Shown: positions 52,923-61,082 of the stretch, piece by piece
Layout: each line of letters opens with the position of its first letter
Position numbering within the stretch: the first letter of the stretch is position 1
Assembly (NCBI GenBank): GCA_964641965.1
Contig: CAZXLD010000014.1
Coordinates: 1 to 64,000 of the forward strand
DNA: 64,000 bases
Reading direction: 5' to 3'
From: JAJDFU01 sp964641965
GTDB lineage: Bacteria; Bacteroidota; Bacteroidia; Chitinophagales; Saprospiraceae
Position numbers and translations under genes: made by a program
The notes under the pieces: model-generated
Seen by the model: only the letters and a program-made list of their open reading frames with translations
Database searches by the model: none
Told to the model about the DNA's origin: nothing

Positions 52923-54320
52923 ATGACAAAAATTAAGTTTGGCACCGATGGTTGGAGGGCCATAATCGCTCAGGATTATACCGTTGATAATGTGAAACGC
53001 GTGGCAGAGGCTACTGCAAAATGGCTTAAGAAAAATAATGGGAGCAAGGTCGTGATCGGCCATGATTGCCGTTTCGCGGGGGCTCTTTTTGCTGAAACTA
53101 CAGCTCGGACCCTGGGAGCCCATGGTGTTCATGTATTATTGGCGAAAGGTTTTGTTTCAACCCCTATGGTTTCCCTTGGGGTGGTAAAGCACGGAGCTGA
53201 TCTGGGGGTGGTTATTACAGCTAGTCATAATCCCCCTTCTTACAGTGGTTACAAACTAAAGTCCAACCTGGGAGGGCCTATGGTCCCAAGCCAAATCGCA
53301 GAAGTAGAGGCCGAGATCAGTGAAACGGTTCCAGCAGACGGTCCCAAACTTTCGGAAATGGAATCCAGTGGTCTTCTGGAATTCGTAGATCTGGAAGAAA
53401 TGTACATGGACCATATCAAAGCCAACTTTGACCTGGATAGCATGAAACAAGCTAATTTTGGAATTGCTTATGATGCCATGTTCGGAGCAGGGAAAAATGC
53501 AATGGAGCGCTTGTTTCCGAATGCCCTTTTGCTACACATGGATGATAATCCCGGCTTCCATGGGCAGGCCCCTGAACCGATCCATCGCAATCTTTCTGAA
53601 TTGGCAGAGGCAATTAAAAACGATTCCAGTATCTCGATCGGGATTGCAAACGATGGAGATGCAGATCGTATAGGTATGTATGACGAGGACGGCAACTTTG
53701 TAGATTCTCACCATATTTTATTGCTGTTACTGCTGTACATGGCCAAGTACAAGGGGGAGAAGGGAAAGGTGGTATTTACCTTTTCGGTGACGGATAAGAT
53801 GCGTAAGCTGGCAGAGCATTTTGGTTTCGAATTCGAGGTTACCAAAATCGGATTCAAATACATTGCTGAAATTATGGCTAATGAGGATGTGTTGGTAGGT
53901 GGTGAAGAATCCGGAGGATTAGCGGTCAAAGGTCATATTCCGGAGCGGGATGGTATATGGGTCGGGTTGATCGTACTTGAATTTATGGCCAAAACCGGTA
54001 AATCAGTTAAGCAATTAATCCAGGAGGTGTATGACCTCGTAGGACCCTTTTCTTTTGACCGGGACGATTTACACATCCTGGAAAGCCAGAAACAAGCTAT
54101 TGTTCAACGATGCAAGGAAGATCCATACCAGAATTTCAACGGGTTTGCGGTGCAGCGAATTGAAAATGTGGATGGTACCAAATTCATTTTTAATGAGGAC
54201 GAATGGATTATGGTTCGCCCCTCCGGAACGGAGCCAGTATTGCGCGTGTATGCGCAAGCTCCCGATCCTCAAAAGGTAAGGGCTCTATTAGATGCTGCTC
54301 GCGATACTATGTTGGGGTGA
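52923..54320 (+). CDS. Phosphoglucomutase/phosphomannomutase family protein
   Basis: An alpha-D-phosphohexomutase of 465 aa that interconverts hexose 1- and 6-phosphates in the cytoplasm. The N-terminal FGTDGWRAIIAQDYT, the phosphoserine loop TASHNPPSYSGYK with S101, the Mg2+ motif with D244, D246 and D248 (NDGDADRIG), the sugar-binding GGEESGGL and the phosphate-binding RPSGTEPVLRVYAQ are all present. Specificity (glucose, mannose, glucosamine) cannot be fixed. It is divergent from pcm. Confidence 0.93.
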   Translation: MTKIKFGTDGWRAIIAQDYTVDNVKRVAEATAKWLKKNNGSKVVIGHDCRFAGALFAETTARTLGAHGVHVLLAKGFVSTPMVSLGVVKHGADLGVVITASHNPPSYSGYKLKSNLGGPMVPSQIAEVEAEISETVPADGPKLSEMESSGLLEFVDLEEMYMDHIKANFDLDSMKQANFGIAYDAMFGAGKNAMERLFPNALLLHMDDNPGFHGQAPEPIHRNLSELAEAIKNDSSISIGIANDGDADRIGMYDEDGNFVDSHHILLLLLLYMAKYKGEKGKVVFTFSVTDKMRKLAEHFGFEFEVTKIGFKYIAEIMANEDVLVGGEESGGLAVKGHIPERDGIWVGLIVLEFMAKTGKSVKQLIQEVYDLVGPFSFDRDDLHILESQKQAIVQRCKEDPYQNFNGFAVQRIENVDGTKFIFNEDEWIMVRPSGTEPVLRVYAQAPDPQKVRALLDAARDTMLG

Positions 54321-54376
54321 TTCTTCACTCCCGAGTTTGTTTTAAACTGACGAAAGTTCAAAAGGGTAATAAATTA

Positions 54377-54414
54377 CAGGGATATGCATTTTTTTGGGAG
54401 TATGCATATCCCTG
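54377..54414. terminator. 13-bp perfect inverted repeat between convergent genes
   Basis: The arms cagggatatgcat and atgcatatccctg pair over 13 bp with a 12-base loop that contains a T-run. It lies between the phosphohexomutase and acetyltransferase genes, which converge. There is no T-run after the stem, so it may be an anti-readthrough hairpin or a protein-binding site instead of a classical terminator. Confidence 0.55.
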
Positions 54415-54450
54415 CCTTGTGTTTCAGAGCGTGCGATCGAAGGTTTTGAA

Positions 54451-54969
54451 TTATTCAGCCTCTTTTTCCGAAAGTCGGAGCATATCCAGGTGTGGAATAT
54501 CATCTTCCAGATAGGTCTCGCTGATTCGTTCAAACCCAAACGTTTTATAAAAATCCAACAGGTACTCTTGAGCCTGAATTTTAATGGGGATCCCTGGATA
54601 TAGGGATTCACTGTAGGAAATACTGTTTGCGACCAGTGCCTTCCCATAGCGTTTACCTCTTGCTTCGGGAGCCGTTACAATTCTACCAATAGCAGGTAAG
54701 TTTTTATATCCGTTGCCCTCTTTTTCCCGTACCTGCGACTTCAGATCTTGCAAGGAAATTCCTTCAGGGGGTGGCACGATGCGGGCATAAGCCAACAGTT
54801 TGCCTGGATTGTCATACCCCAAAATATGATGGCAAATCGGATCTTTTCCATCGGCATCCAGATAGGGGCAATCCTGTTCAACCACAAAAACAAGTTGACG
54901 CAAGACCATGATTTCATATAATTGCCGAAGGGTCAATTCATCGAATATGAAATAGCTGAACCTGAGCAT
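54451..54969 (-). CDS. GNAT acetyltransferase, ElaA-type
   Basis: A 172-aa acyltransferase of the ElaA branch. The N-terminal LYEIMVLRQLVFVVEQDCPY and the acetyl-CoA loop around RIVTAPEARGKRYGKALVAN are typical, as is IKIQAQEYLLDFYKTFGFE. The substrate of ElaA proteins is not established. It starts 5 bp after the upstream dgkA stop, so both are in one unit. Confidence 0.9.
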   Translation of the reverse strand: MLRFSYFIFDELTLRQLYEIMVLRQLVFVVEQDCPYLDADGKDPICHHILGYDNPGKLLAYARIVPPPEGISLQDLKSQVREKEGNGYKNLPAIGRIVTAPEARGKRYGKALVANSISYSESLYPGIPIKIQAQEYLLDFYKTFGFERISETYLEDDIPHLDMLRLSEKEAE

Positions 54970-54974
54970 AGCGA

Positions 54975-55340
54975 CTATAGGCTTAATAGGGATAGAATGT
55001 GGGGTACAAATACGATTAAACCAATCACAAGGGCTCCGATAGCAAACAAAAGAACCCCTGCTGCTGCAGTGTCTTTGGCCTTGCCTGCAAGTGGATGGTA
55101 ATCCGGGCTTACCAGATCAGTGAGGTGCTCTAGTGCAGTGTTGAAAGCTTCTGCCGCCCAAACAACGCAAATCGCCAATACAATCAGCGCCCATTCGGTA
55201 GAATTTAAGTGAAAATATATCCCGGCTATTACCACCAGGATAGCTGCCAGTAAGTGAATTTTGGCATTGGGCTCACTTTGAAAAACAGTCCAAATTCCTT
55301 TAAACGCAAAGCGAAAGCTATTAATACGATTCTTCAGCAT
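54975..55340 (-). CDS. dgkA: Diacylglycerol/undecaprenol kinase
   Basis: A 121-aa trimeric membrane kinase. The N-terminal RINSFRFAFKGIWTVF, the first membrane pair (about 30-65) and the conserved WAAEAFNTALEHLTDLVSPD with the catalytic E/N residues, followed by KAKDTAAAGVLL, identify the family. In Bacteroidota and Gram-positives the substrate is usually undecaprenol rather than diacylglycerol, so a cell-wall lipid recycling role is likely. First gene of its unit. Confidence 0.92.
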   Translation of the reverse strand: MLKNRINSFRFAFKGIWTVFQSEPNAKIHLLAAILVVIAGIYFHLNSTEWALIVLAICVVWAAEAFNTALEHLTDLVSPDYHPLAGKAKDTAAAGVLLFAIGALVIGLIVFVPHILSLLSL

Positions 55341-55344
55341 AACC

Positions 55345-55376
55345 TAAATCTAATAAGGCCAAAAGGTACCTTTGGC
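55345..55376 (-). promoter_or_regulatory. dgkA upstream region: -7 element and near-perfect palindrome
   Basis: On the minus strand TAGATTTA (55345-55352), 7 of 8 to the -7 consensus, lies 4 bp before the ATG. Just upstream, 55358-55376 is a palindrome with arms gccaaa and tttggc around ggtacc, with one unpaired base. Its place over the -33 region would suit an operator. Both are inferences. Confidence 0.4.
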
Positions 55377-55464
55377 AAACCTTTCGTACGAGAGGTACGA
55401 TCCCAGTGGTATATATTCTCAATTGGCAGGTAATGTGGTCCATTCTTTTTAATGCATAGGTGAA

Positions 55465-58068
55465 TTAGTCCAACCTGCCGGCCAAGACAATACTTTCTTT
55501 TTGCCGGCTAACATTACCTTCCGGGTCAAAGATCTCGCTCCAAACCACATAAATACCTATGCGCGCTTTTTCCCCATCCGCATTAGTACCATCCCACTTG
55601 AACTGGCCATTAATGCCCAAGAGCTCATTTTGGACAAGGTTCCGTACTTCGAATCCGTAGTGATCCAGGATTCGAACATTAAGGACGAATCCGGGACTTC
55701 CCACTTCGTATTCAATCAGCAATACGTCCTGGAATCCATCATTATCCGGAGAAAAGATTTTGGTAGGAATCCGTATGAAGTCATTGCTGGGCTCAGTCGG
55801 CAGATCTGTTTGTTGGGAATTAATCGCAGTTGGGGTAGCAAATCCAACACCTGAACTTGCAGAATGCCAATTTCCGGATTGATTGGTAGGTACCAGACTA
55901 CTGATCCGCTCCAGGCTGACCCCTCGGGTATTATCCAGCAAGGGAAAGTGAAGGTCGTCGGAGTACCGAAAAGAGTCAATAACTACTCCTGCACTGAGCA
56001 GTGTGATATTGCCTTCGTCTGCGTCCAGGGTAGGCAAGTCATTCTCGACCAGCCAATCAGAGCGCTCCACTGTATACCGGTCCAGGATATCTTGAGGAAT
56101 ATCTGTGATGACGGCATAGGTATTCGGAAAAACCAAAAAGGAATTCTCGATGGTTTGACTGGTATTGCCCGAGTTTTTGGCGGTATTTTGCAGTACCATG
56201 CCCCTCAGGTCAATGATTTTATCGGAGGTATTGAACAGTTCGACAAAATCTTCCCCACCGGTTTGAGGTTCAAACAAGATCTCATTAATGATCAGGTCAT
56301 TCGGAAGTGGTGGTTCAGGTAGGCCGAAGATGAGTGTTTGTACTTCCGGGTTGGTATTGCCCAAGCAATCAGTTAGCCCTTCGGCTACCGTTAAGGTGTA
56401 TTGCACGCTTGGAGTCAATGGATCTTGAAGCAACAATAAGACCTCTTGCCCTCCTCCCTGCAACATAGCTTCCTGTATGGGGATTTCAGGTACTAGTTGA
56501 TACAAATCCGGGGCGTCGGCAGTGCCAGAACGAACCGGTTCGTCATACCGCACTAAAAGTTCTCCTTCTTCAAGGGGTATAACCTGCAAAAGCATTGGAG
56601 GGTCTTCTTCAATGGGTACATCAACAACTGAATTCGCATTGCCGGGCGTTCCCCCAATGGCAGCTGCCGAGGCTATCCAGTTTCCTGCACAGTCTGCTAC
56701 TTGGCTGGTATCGATAAGCTCTAGTGAAAATCCGCCTTGTGCTTTTTCCGAATCCCGATACCAGGAAATGTCATAGGTGATTGAGCTCAGAATTGCACCA
56801 TTTCGCTGAATCTCCACCACATCACCTCCATTGGATAAGGTTGGAAAATCCGGGACAGGTATTACCTTCCCAAAGGTGGAAAATGCAGAGGCGAAAGCTT
56901 CGTCACAGATTATGACAACTTCACCTGCTCTGAGTAGGGAATCCGGAAGTGGAGAGGGGGTGCCCCCGGAAGCTATCCCCAGATCCCCTAAGCGGAGGGT
57001 CACGTTGCTTAGGTTTTTCAATTCAATGTATTCAGCTTCAGGTAAACCCTGGGAAGGGGAGGGGTCGGCCATGATCTCGGAAATAAGAAGATCCCCCTGT
57101 TGAGGCTCAGCTACTTCGAGGAAGGTAAAGGTCTGTTGTTGAAGCGGAGCTATATTCCCGTTCAGATCAGCAATGTTTTCAGCTGAAAAAGTGTAGGTGG
57201 TTTCGTCCACGAAAGTACCTGAGAATTGGAGCATGACCTGGCCTGGCAGAGCCCCCAGGGTAGCGGCCGCCGGATTGCCCAAGGCTGGATCAAGCAAATA
57301 GTTTGAAGGCTCTGTTGCACTCGTAGAATCGATTGCTTCGTCAAAAAAGACCATTAATGAATCATTTCCAAAAGGTTCAACAGTGACCAGAGCAGGAGGG
57401 GTCCGATCTACAAATAGTGGTCCCACAAGGATATCATCAAAGAAAAAATCGGTACTTCTTAAGCTGGTATAGCGGCATTGCAATCCAAAGAATGCAAGTG
57501 AGGAGTAAGTGGAGTCGACTATTTGTCCTTCTTCCTGCAGATTGTTTCCGCCCTCATAATCGGCTTCCAGCGTCCAGGTTCCGTCCGGGGTCCGAGTGAT
57601 GAGCACCCGTGCCTGGGAGGGCAATTCTCCGACTGCCCCCAATGTGCCTTCCAATAATTCGGTTCTGGAATTTCCATCTTGTCGATACAGTACCAACGCA
57701 TCATCGGTACCACTTATCCCTCCAATTTGCAGGTAATAGCCGCGATAAGCACCGAGGAAATCCGGAGAATCGGATGCCAGAATAATACGAGAAAAGTTGT
57801 TGGAGGAAGGGGCAAATTCCTGTCGGACATAGAAACTCCACCGCGTAGTATCCTGAAGACCAGTGGCGGCATTAGCCCAGAGAATAGATTCATTTTGACC
57901 GGAATCGTTGAGCTGTAACTCACCATCCGTAATGGTAAATCGGGCGGTATCCCCATTCCATTGGGTAAGGTTACCAGAGGAAAAGTCATCCTCAAAAAAC
58001 TGTCCGTATGCAGGGAGACATATGAGCCAGAAAATAGCAATGGAAATGAATGAATGACAGAATTCCAT
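55465..58068 (-). CDS. Large exported lamin-tail-domain protein with gliding-type C-terminus
   Basis: An 867-aa surface-type protein. The start at ATG 58068 gives a signal peptide (MEFCHSFISIAIFWLICLPA, then YGQ). An N-terminal concanavalin-like region is followed by alternating Ig-like (SbsA-type) repeats (DRTPPALVTVEPFGNDSLMV) and two lamin-tail domains (GDLLISEIMADPSPS, then NDLIINEILFEPQTGGEDFV). The C-terminus (FSPDNDGFQDVLLIEYEV, then IGIYVVWSEIFDPEGN) resembles the gliding-motility-associated/T9SS type B domain. It is probably exported by T9SS and surface-exposed; role unknown. Single gene. Confidence 0.83.
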   Translation of the reverse strand: MEFCHSFISIAIFWLICLPAYGQFFEDDFSSGNLTQWNGDTARFTITDGELQLNDSGQNESILWANAATGLQDTTRWSFYVRQEFAPSSNNFSRIILASDSPDFLGAYRGYYLQIGGISGTDDALVLYRQDGNSRTELLEGTLGAVGELPSQARVLITRTPDGTWTLEADYEGGNNLQEEGQIVDSTYSSLAFFGLQCRYTSLRSTDFFFDDILVGPLFVDRTPPALVTVEPFGNDSLMVFFDEAIDSTSATEPSNYLLDPALGNPAAATLGALPGQVMLQFSGTFVDETTYTFSAENIADLNGNIAPLQQQTFTFLEVAEPQQGDLLISEIMADPSPSQGLPEAEYIELKNLSNVTLRLGDLGIASGGTPSPLPDSLLRAGEVVIICDEAFASAFSTFGKVIPVPDFPTLSNGGDVVEIQRNGAILSSITYDISWYRDSEKAQGGFSLELIDTSQVADCAGNWIASAAAIGGTPGNANSVVDVPIEEDPPMLLQVIPLEEGELLVRYDEPVRSGTADAPDLYQLVPEIPIQEAMLQGGGQEVLLLLQDPLTPSVQYTLTVAEGLTDCLGNTNPEVQTLIFGLPEPPLPNDLIINEILFEPQTGGEDFVELFNTSDKIIDLRGMVLQNTAKNSGNTSQTIENSFLVFPNTYAVITDIPQDILDRYTVERSDWLVENDLPTLDADEGNITLLSAGVVIDSFRYSDDLHFPLLDNTRGVSLERISSLVPTNQSGNWHSASSGVGFATPTAINSQQTDLPTEPSNDFIRIPTKIFSPDNDGFQDVLLIEYEVGSPGFVLNVRILDHYGFEVRNLVQNELLGINGQFKWDGTNADGEKARIGIYVVWSEIFDPEGNVSRQKESIVLAGRLD

Positions 58069-58260
58069 GGTCAGTAACAAGGAGTGTTAGTGTAAAATAG
58101 CGGTATTTGCCTTATTTTTCGGCCTCTAATATAGGTTCAATGGCAAGAGATTCGAGAATCTTTCTTCCTCAAATCTTGGACATCAAAACGGTGCGATTAG
58201 CATATGATCGACCATGCTTAGCGTCCAGCTTCTTTTGCCGAAATTGTTAATGTGTAGCTC

Positions 58261-59280
58261 ATGAAAGTAGCAATTATTGGGGCAACCGGTCTGGTAGGAC
58301 AAGTCATGTTGAAGGTATTGGAAGAGCATAATTTCCCTGTCGAAAAGCTGTTGCCTGTAGCCTCGACAAAATCAGTTGGCAAAAATGTACGCTTCAAAGG
58401 GCAGGATTGGGAGGTCCTATCCATTGAGGAAGCCATTCAGGAAAGGCCAACATTTGCTCTATTTTCGGCAGGTGCAAGTACTTCTCTGGAATGGGCTCCA
58501 CGATTTGCAGAAGTAGGGAGTCGTGTAATTGACAACTCTTCGGCTTGGCGAATGGATCCATCCGTTAAATTGGTAGTTCCCGAAGTGAACGGCCATGTGC
58601 TAACAGAGCAAGACCGGATTATTGCAAACCCCAACTGCTCCACTATTCAAATGGTGATGGCTTTATTTCCGATTCACCAGGTATTTGGTATTGAACGCAT
58701 CATTGTTTCAACCTACCAATCGTTTACCGGGACTGGCATGAAAGCAGTCAAGCAGTATGAACTGGAAAAAAATGGGTTCGAACCCGATGAAGCCGAACGT
58801 GCCTATCCCTGGCCTATTTTTGAAAACTGCCTTCCGCATTGCGATATTTTTCTCGAAAACGATTACACCAAAGAAGAAATGAAGTTGGTCCATGAAACCA
58901 GAAAGATCCTAGGAGAGCCAGACCTGCGGATTACGGCAACGGCTGTCCGGGTACCTGTGCATGGAGGGCATTCTGAATCCGTCAATGTCGAACTCAAAAA
59001 GATATTTGACATGAGTAGCATTCGAAGGGCTTTACATGAAATGCAGGGGGTCGAATTAATGGATGATCCGGCAGGATTCAGGTATCCAATGCCTCTGGAA
59101 GCCAAAAATAGAGATGAAGTTTGGGTAGGAAGAGTCCGGCGGGACGAGTCTGTATCAAATGGATTGAATCTCTGGATTGTGGCAGATAATCTACGGAAAG
59201 GCGCTGCTACGAACACGGTACAAATCGCAACTTACATGTTGGAAAAGGAATTGTTGCCAAAGGTTGATCTGACGGCTTAA
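58261..59280 (+). CDS. asd: Aspartate-semialdehyde dehydrogenase
   Basis: Reduces aspartyl phosphate to aspartate semialdehyde, feeding lysine/diaminopimelate, threonine and methionine synthesis. The 339-aa protein has the NADP loop IGATGLVGQVMLKVL, the catalytic C126 in IANPNCSTIQMVMAL, and ATAVRVPVHGGHSESVNVEL with the substrate-binding residues. ATG at 58261. The gene diverges from the lamin-tail gene across about 190 bp. Confidence 0.95.
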   Translation: MKVAIIGATGLVGQVMLKVLEEHNFPVEKLLPVASTKSVGKNVRFKGQDWEVLSIEEAIQERPTFALFSAGASTSLEWAPRFAEVGSRVIDNSSAWRMDPSVKLVVPEVNGHVLTEQDRIIANPNCSTIQMVMALFPIHQVFGIERIIVSTYQSFTGTGMKAVKQYELEKNGFEPDEAERAYPWPIFENCLPHCDIFLENDYTKEEMKLVHETRKILGEPDLRITATAVRVPVHGGHSESVNVELKKIFDMSSIRRALHEMQGVELMDDPAGFRYPMPLEAKNRDEVWVGRVRRDESVSNGLNLWIVADNLRKGAATNTVQIATYMLEKELLPKVDLTA

Positions 59281-59362
59281 GGAAAGTCAAATACCAAGCA
59301 TTAGGTGGAAGAATTTTGCTTCCACAGGAACAAATACGCACCTTGAAACTGTAGACTAGAAC

Positions 59363-60655
59363 ATGAAGAATAAGCTTGTGTTATGGGGAAAAGACCCTAA
59401 GGAAAATCGAGTTTTATTAGGGTTAGAGTTAAAACCAGATGAAAATCAGGTATTGTTTCTTGTATTTCCGGAGACGGTCGCTACGGAAGAGTTCAGCCAA
59501 CAGATGTTGAACGAATGGAGACAATCCAAAGAAATTGCGTTTCCCGTAGAACCGACGGTGTTGAATATTCCTCTAAAAGCAGGCGGTAGTCTACTGCCGG
59601 ATGGCTATCAGGTAGAACGGGAGGACGTAGTGCAGCGGGCCCAGACCGAATGGCAATTCATTGTGTTGTCGAATAAGCTCTATTCCAGTTACCATTCGGA
59701 AGTTGAAGAATTCAAAGATCGAATAGAGCAGATCGGTAAGTTCGATTCCGGTCTTTGGGAGGAATTAAAGGGGTTTTGGGATAAGGTACAAGATCAGGTC
59801 AAGGAACGAAATTTGTTTCGGGATCATGCGAATGAACTGCGGGAAAAGACAAATGCCTTGTTTAGCAGGATGAAGGAATTTCGGAACGCCCTGGACAAAG
59901 AGTTTCAGGAGGGTTCCCGCGAGAGGAAGGATTATTTTATGCAAGCCATTGCCTCTATTGAGGAGCGCATGGAACAAAATATGCGCTTGCAAACCTTATT
60001 TGAGGAGCTAAAGCAGTTGCAAAAGGAATACCGAAATACCAAATTGACCAAAGGGCACAAGAACAAAGTGTGGGCAAAACTCGATGCCACTTTCAAAGCA
60101 ATAAAGGAGAAGCGGTTTGGGCCAGATTCAGTCCAAAGTGGTAATAATCCTTATGAGCGTCTGAAAAAGAGGTACGAAGGCTTGCTCAATGCTATTGATC
60201 GCATGCAAAACTCTATCCGAAGAGACAGAAAAGACGAGGCCTTTGAAAATAAGAGATTGGCAACCACTGATGGTCAGCTCGAAGCCCAGATTCGTCAGGC
60301 CAAAGTAGCCATGATTGAAGAGCGTATCCGATCCAAGGAGGCTAAACTGGTCGATATGGAAAAAACCAAATTGGAATTGGAGGCCAGATTGGAGAAGGAG
60401 AAAGCCAGGGAAGAAAGAAGACAGGAAGAAATACGCAAAAGGGAACTTGCCAAGGAGCTCAAGAAAAAAATTGCCCAGGATATTCAGGAAGCTAGTGAAT
60501 CCAGAGAAAATAAATCTGAAATGTTGGAAAAGGCAGCTGAACAAATCGCTGAGAGCAAGTCGAAGTCAAAAAGAAAGACTGAAACAAAGGAATCCAGGCT
60601 CAAACCTATAATGGAAGCCATTAGTACGGTGGTGGCTTATGTCAACAAAGATTGA
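59363..60655 (+). CDS. DUF349-like coiled-coil protein
   Basis: A 430-aa cytoplasmic protein with a small N-terminal beta region (about 1-75) and long charged helices. Segments such as FWDKVQDQVKERNLFRDHAN and LQKEYRNTKLTKGHKNKVWA resemble DUF349 repeats (W-x-x-[LIV]-x-x-x-K pattern), and residues about 290-400 are a Lys/Glu-rich single helix. Bacteroidota relatives are uncharacterised. It follows asd by 83 bp and precedes a long non-coding block. Confidence 0.7.
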   Translation: MKNKLVLWGKDPKENRVLLGLELKPDENQVLFLVFPETVATEEFSQQMLNEWRQSKEIAFPVEPTVLNIPLKAGGSLLPDGYQVEREDVVQRAQTEWQFIVLSNKLYSSYHSEVEEFKDRIEQIGKFDSGLWEELKGFWDKVQDQVKERNLFRDHANELREKTNALFSRMKEFRNALDKEFQEGSRERKDYFMQAIASIEERMEQNMRLQTLFEELKQLQKEYRNTKLTKGHKNKVWAKLDATFKAIKEKRFGPDSVQSGNNPYERLKKRYEGLLNAIDRMQNSIRRDRKDEAFENKRLATTDGQLEAQIRQAKVAMIEERIRSKEAKLVDMEKTKLELEARLEKEKAREERRQEEIRKRELAKELKKKIAQDIQEASESRENKSEMLEKAAEQIAESKSKSKRKTETKESRLKPIMEAISTVVAYVNKD

Positions 60656-60738
60656 GCTCTTTTTTTCCAATTTGTTTCAAGAATAAAATTTATTTCTCAC
60701 CTCTTTTTTTGCAATTATTTGATTTTGTATCTTTTATG

Positions 60739-60778
60739 GCATAATGTGAAGGATTTTTACTTCACATTATGCTATTTT
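60739..60778 (+). terminator. 12-bp perfect hairpin followed by T-run
   Basis: The arms gcataatgtgaa and ttcacattatgc with a 10-base loop are followed by tatttttg. It can terminate the coiled-coil protein mRNA, or form a 5' hairpin of a downstream RNA. Confidence 0.7.
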
Positions 60779-60822
60779 TGTCTTTGATCCCCCTTAGGAG
60801 AACTTGCATATTCGTATTGTGA

Positions 60823-60888
60823 ATGAAGGTATGCAGAAAGCTGCTGTCAAATTTTGGTTCACCTAGGTTTAAAAACAATGGCCGCTAG
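60823..60888 (+). CDS. Possible 21-aa short ORF
   Basis: An ATG opens MKVCRKLLSNFGSPRFKNNG plus R and stops at a TAG at 60886. An aggag purine motif lies at 60796-60800, but 22 bp upstream of this ATG and only 3 bp before a TTG in another frame (a 20-codon alternative). Either could be a leader peptide; neither is well supported. Confidence 0.25.
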   Translation: MKVCRKLLSNFGSPRFKNNGR

Positions 60889-60910
60889 AGTTAGTAGCGA
60901 TAGTTATTTA

Positions 60911-60950
60911 AGATATATGTTCATGGGATTATAATTCGGTGAATCGTCCC
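60911..60950 (+). repeat. Direct repeat, copy A
   Basis: The core atgggattataatt followed by cgtccc (60945-60950) recurs in copy B with the same internal spacing. A hairpin (cgtcccaa with ttgggacg, 60945-60968) begins at its end. Confidence 0.6.
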
Positions 60951-60993
60951 AAGCTTTTGTTTGGGACGACCTTCACTTTCCCCTGGCGAACGA

Positions 60994-61028
60994 ACACAAA
61001 ACGAGAAACGAAAAACCAGAAGAGATAA
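60994..61028 (+). repeat. Heptamer tract (five units)
   Basis: Five contiguous 7-bp units such as acgagaa and accagaa, consensus ACnAnAA, with the last unit degenerate. It has the same period as the other tracts in the window but a different consensus, and sits between the two copies of the direct repeat. Confidence 0.55.
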
Positions 61029-61060
61029 GTTTATGGGATTATGATTAAGAAAACCGTCCC
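61021..61060 (+). repeat. Direct repeat, copy B
   Basis: The core atgggattatgatt and cgtccc (61055-61060) lie exactly 110 bp downstream of copy A. As in copy A, a hairpin follows at once. Confidence 0.6.
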
Positions 61061-61082
61061 CCGCCGGGCGGTTTTCCTTTTT
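61049..61082 (+). terminator. Terminator-like hairpin with T-run
   Basis: The arms gaaaaccg and cggttttc, extended inward by wobble and GC pairs to about 11 bp, are followed by cttttt. The T-run is on the plus strand, pointing to a plus-strand transcript ending here; the hairpin also lies just after the stop of the minus-strand deacetylase-like gene. Confidence 0.65.

Larger units (their letters stand above)
60656..61080 (+). other. 425-bp non-coding block with hairpins and repeats; candidate structured RNA
   Basis: No gene of normal size fits. From left to right it holds a T-rich stretch, a 12-bp perfect hairpin (60739-60772), a 21-codon open frame (60823-60888), a 40-bp sequence that recurs 110 bp later (60911-60950 and 61021-61060), a hairpin after the first copy (60945-60968), a heptamer tract (60994-61028) and a terminator-like hairpin (61049-61082). 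A -7-like TATCTTTT occurs at about 60729, 10 bp before the first hairpin. Promoter-like and terminator-like ends on the plus strand would fit a transcript of about 340 nt. This is inference; nothing matches tmRNA, RNase P or SRP RNA by eye. Confidence 0.4.

Noticed and set aside
55864..56322. 152-aa frame opposite the lamin-tail gene
   Set aside because: Antisense shadow of a long, domain-supported gene.
58768..58790. ggttcgaaccc motif resembling a tRNA T-arm
   Set aside because: It lies inside asd in the coding frame and no acceptor, D or anticodon stems surround it.
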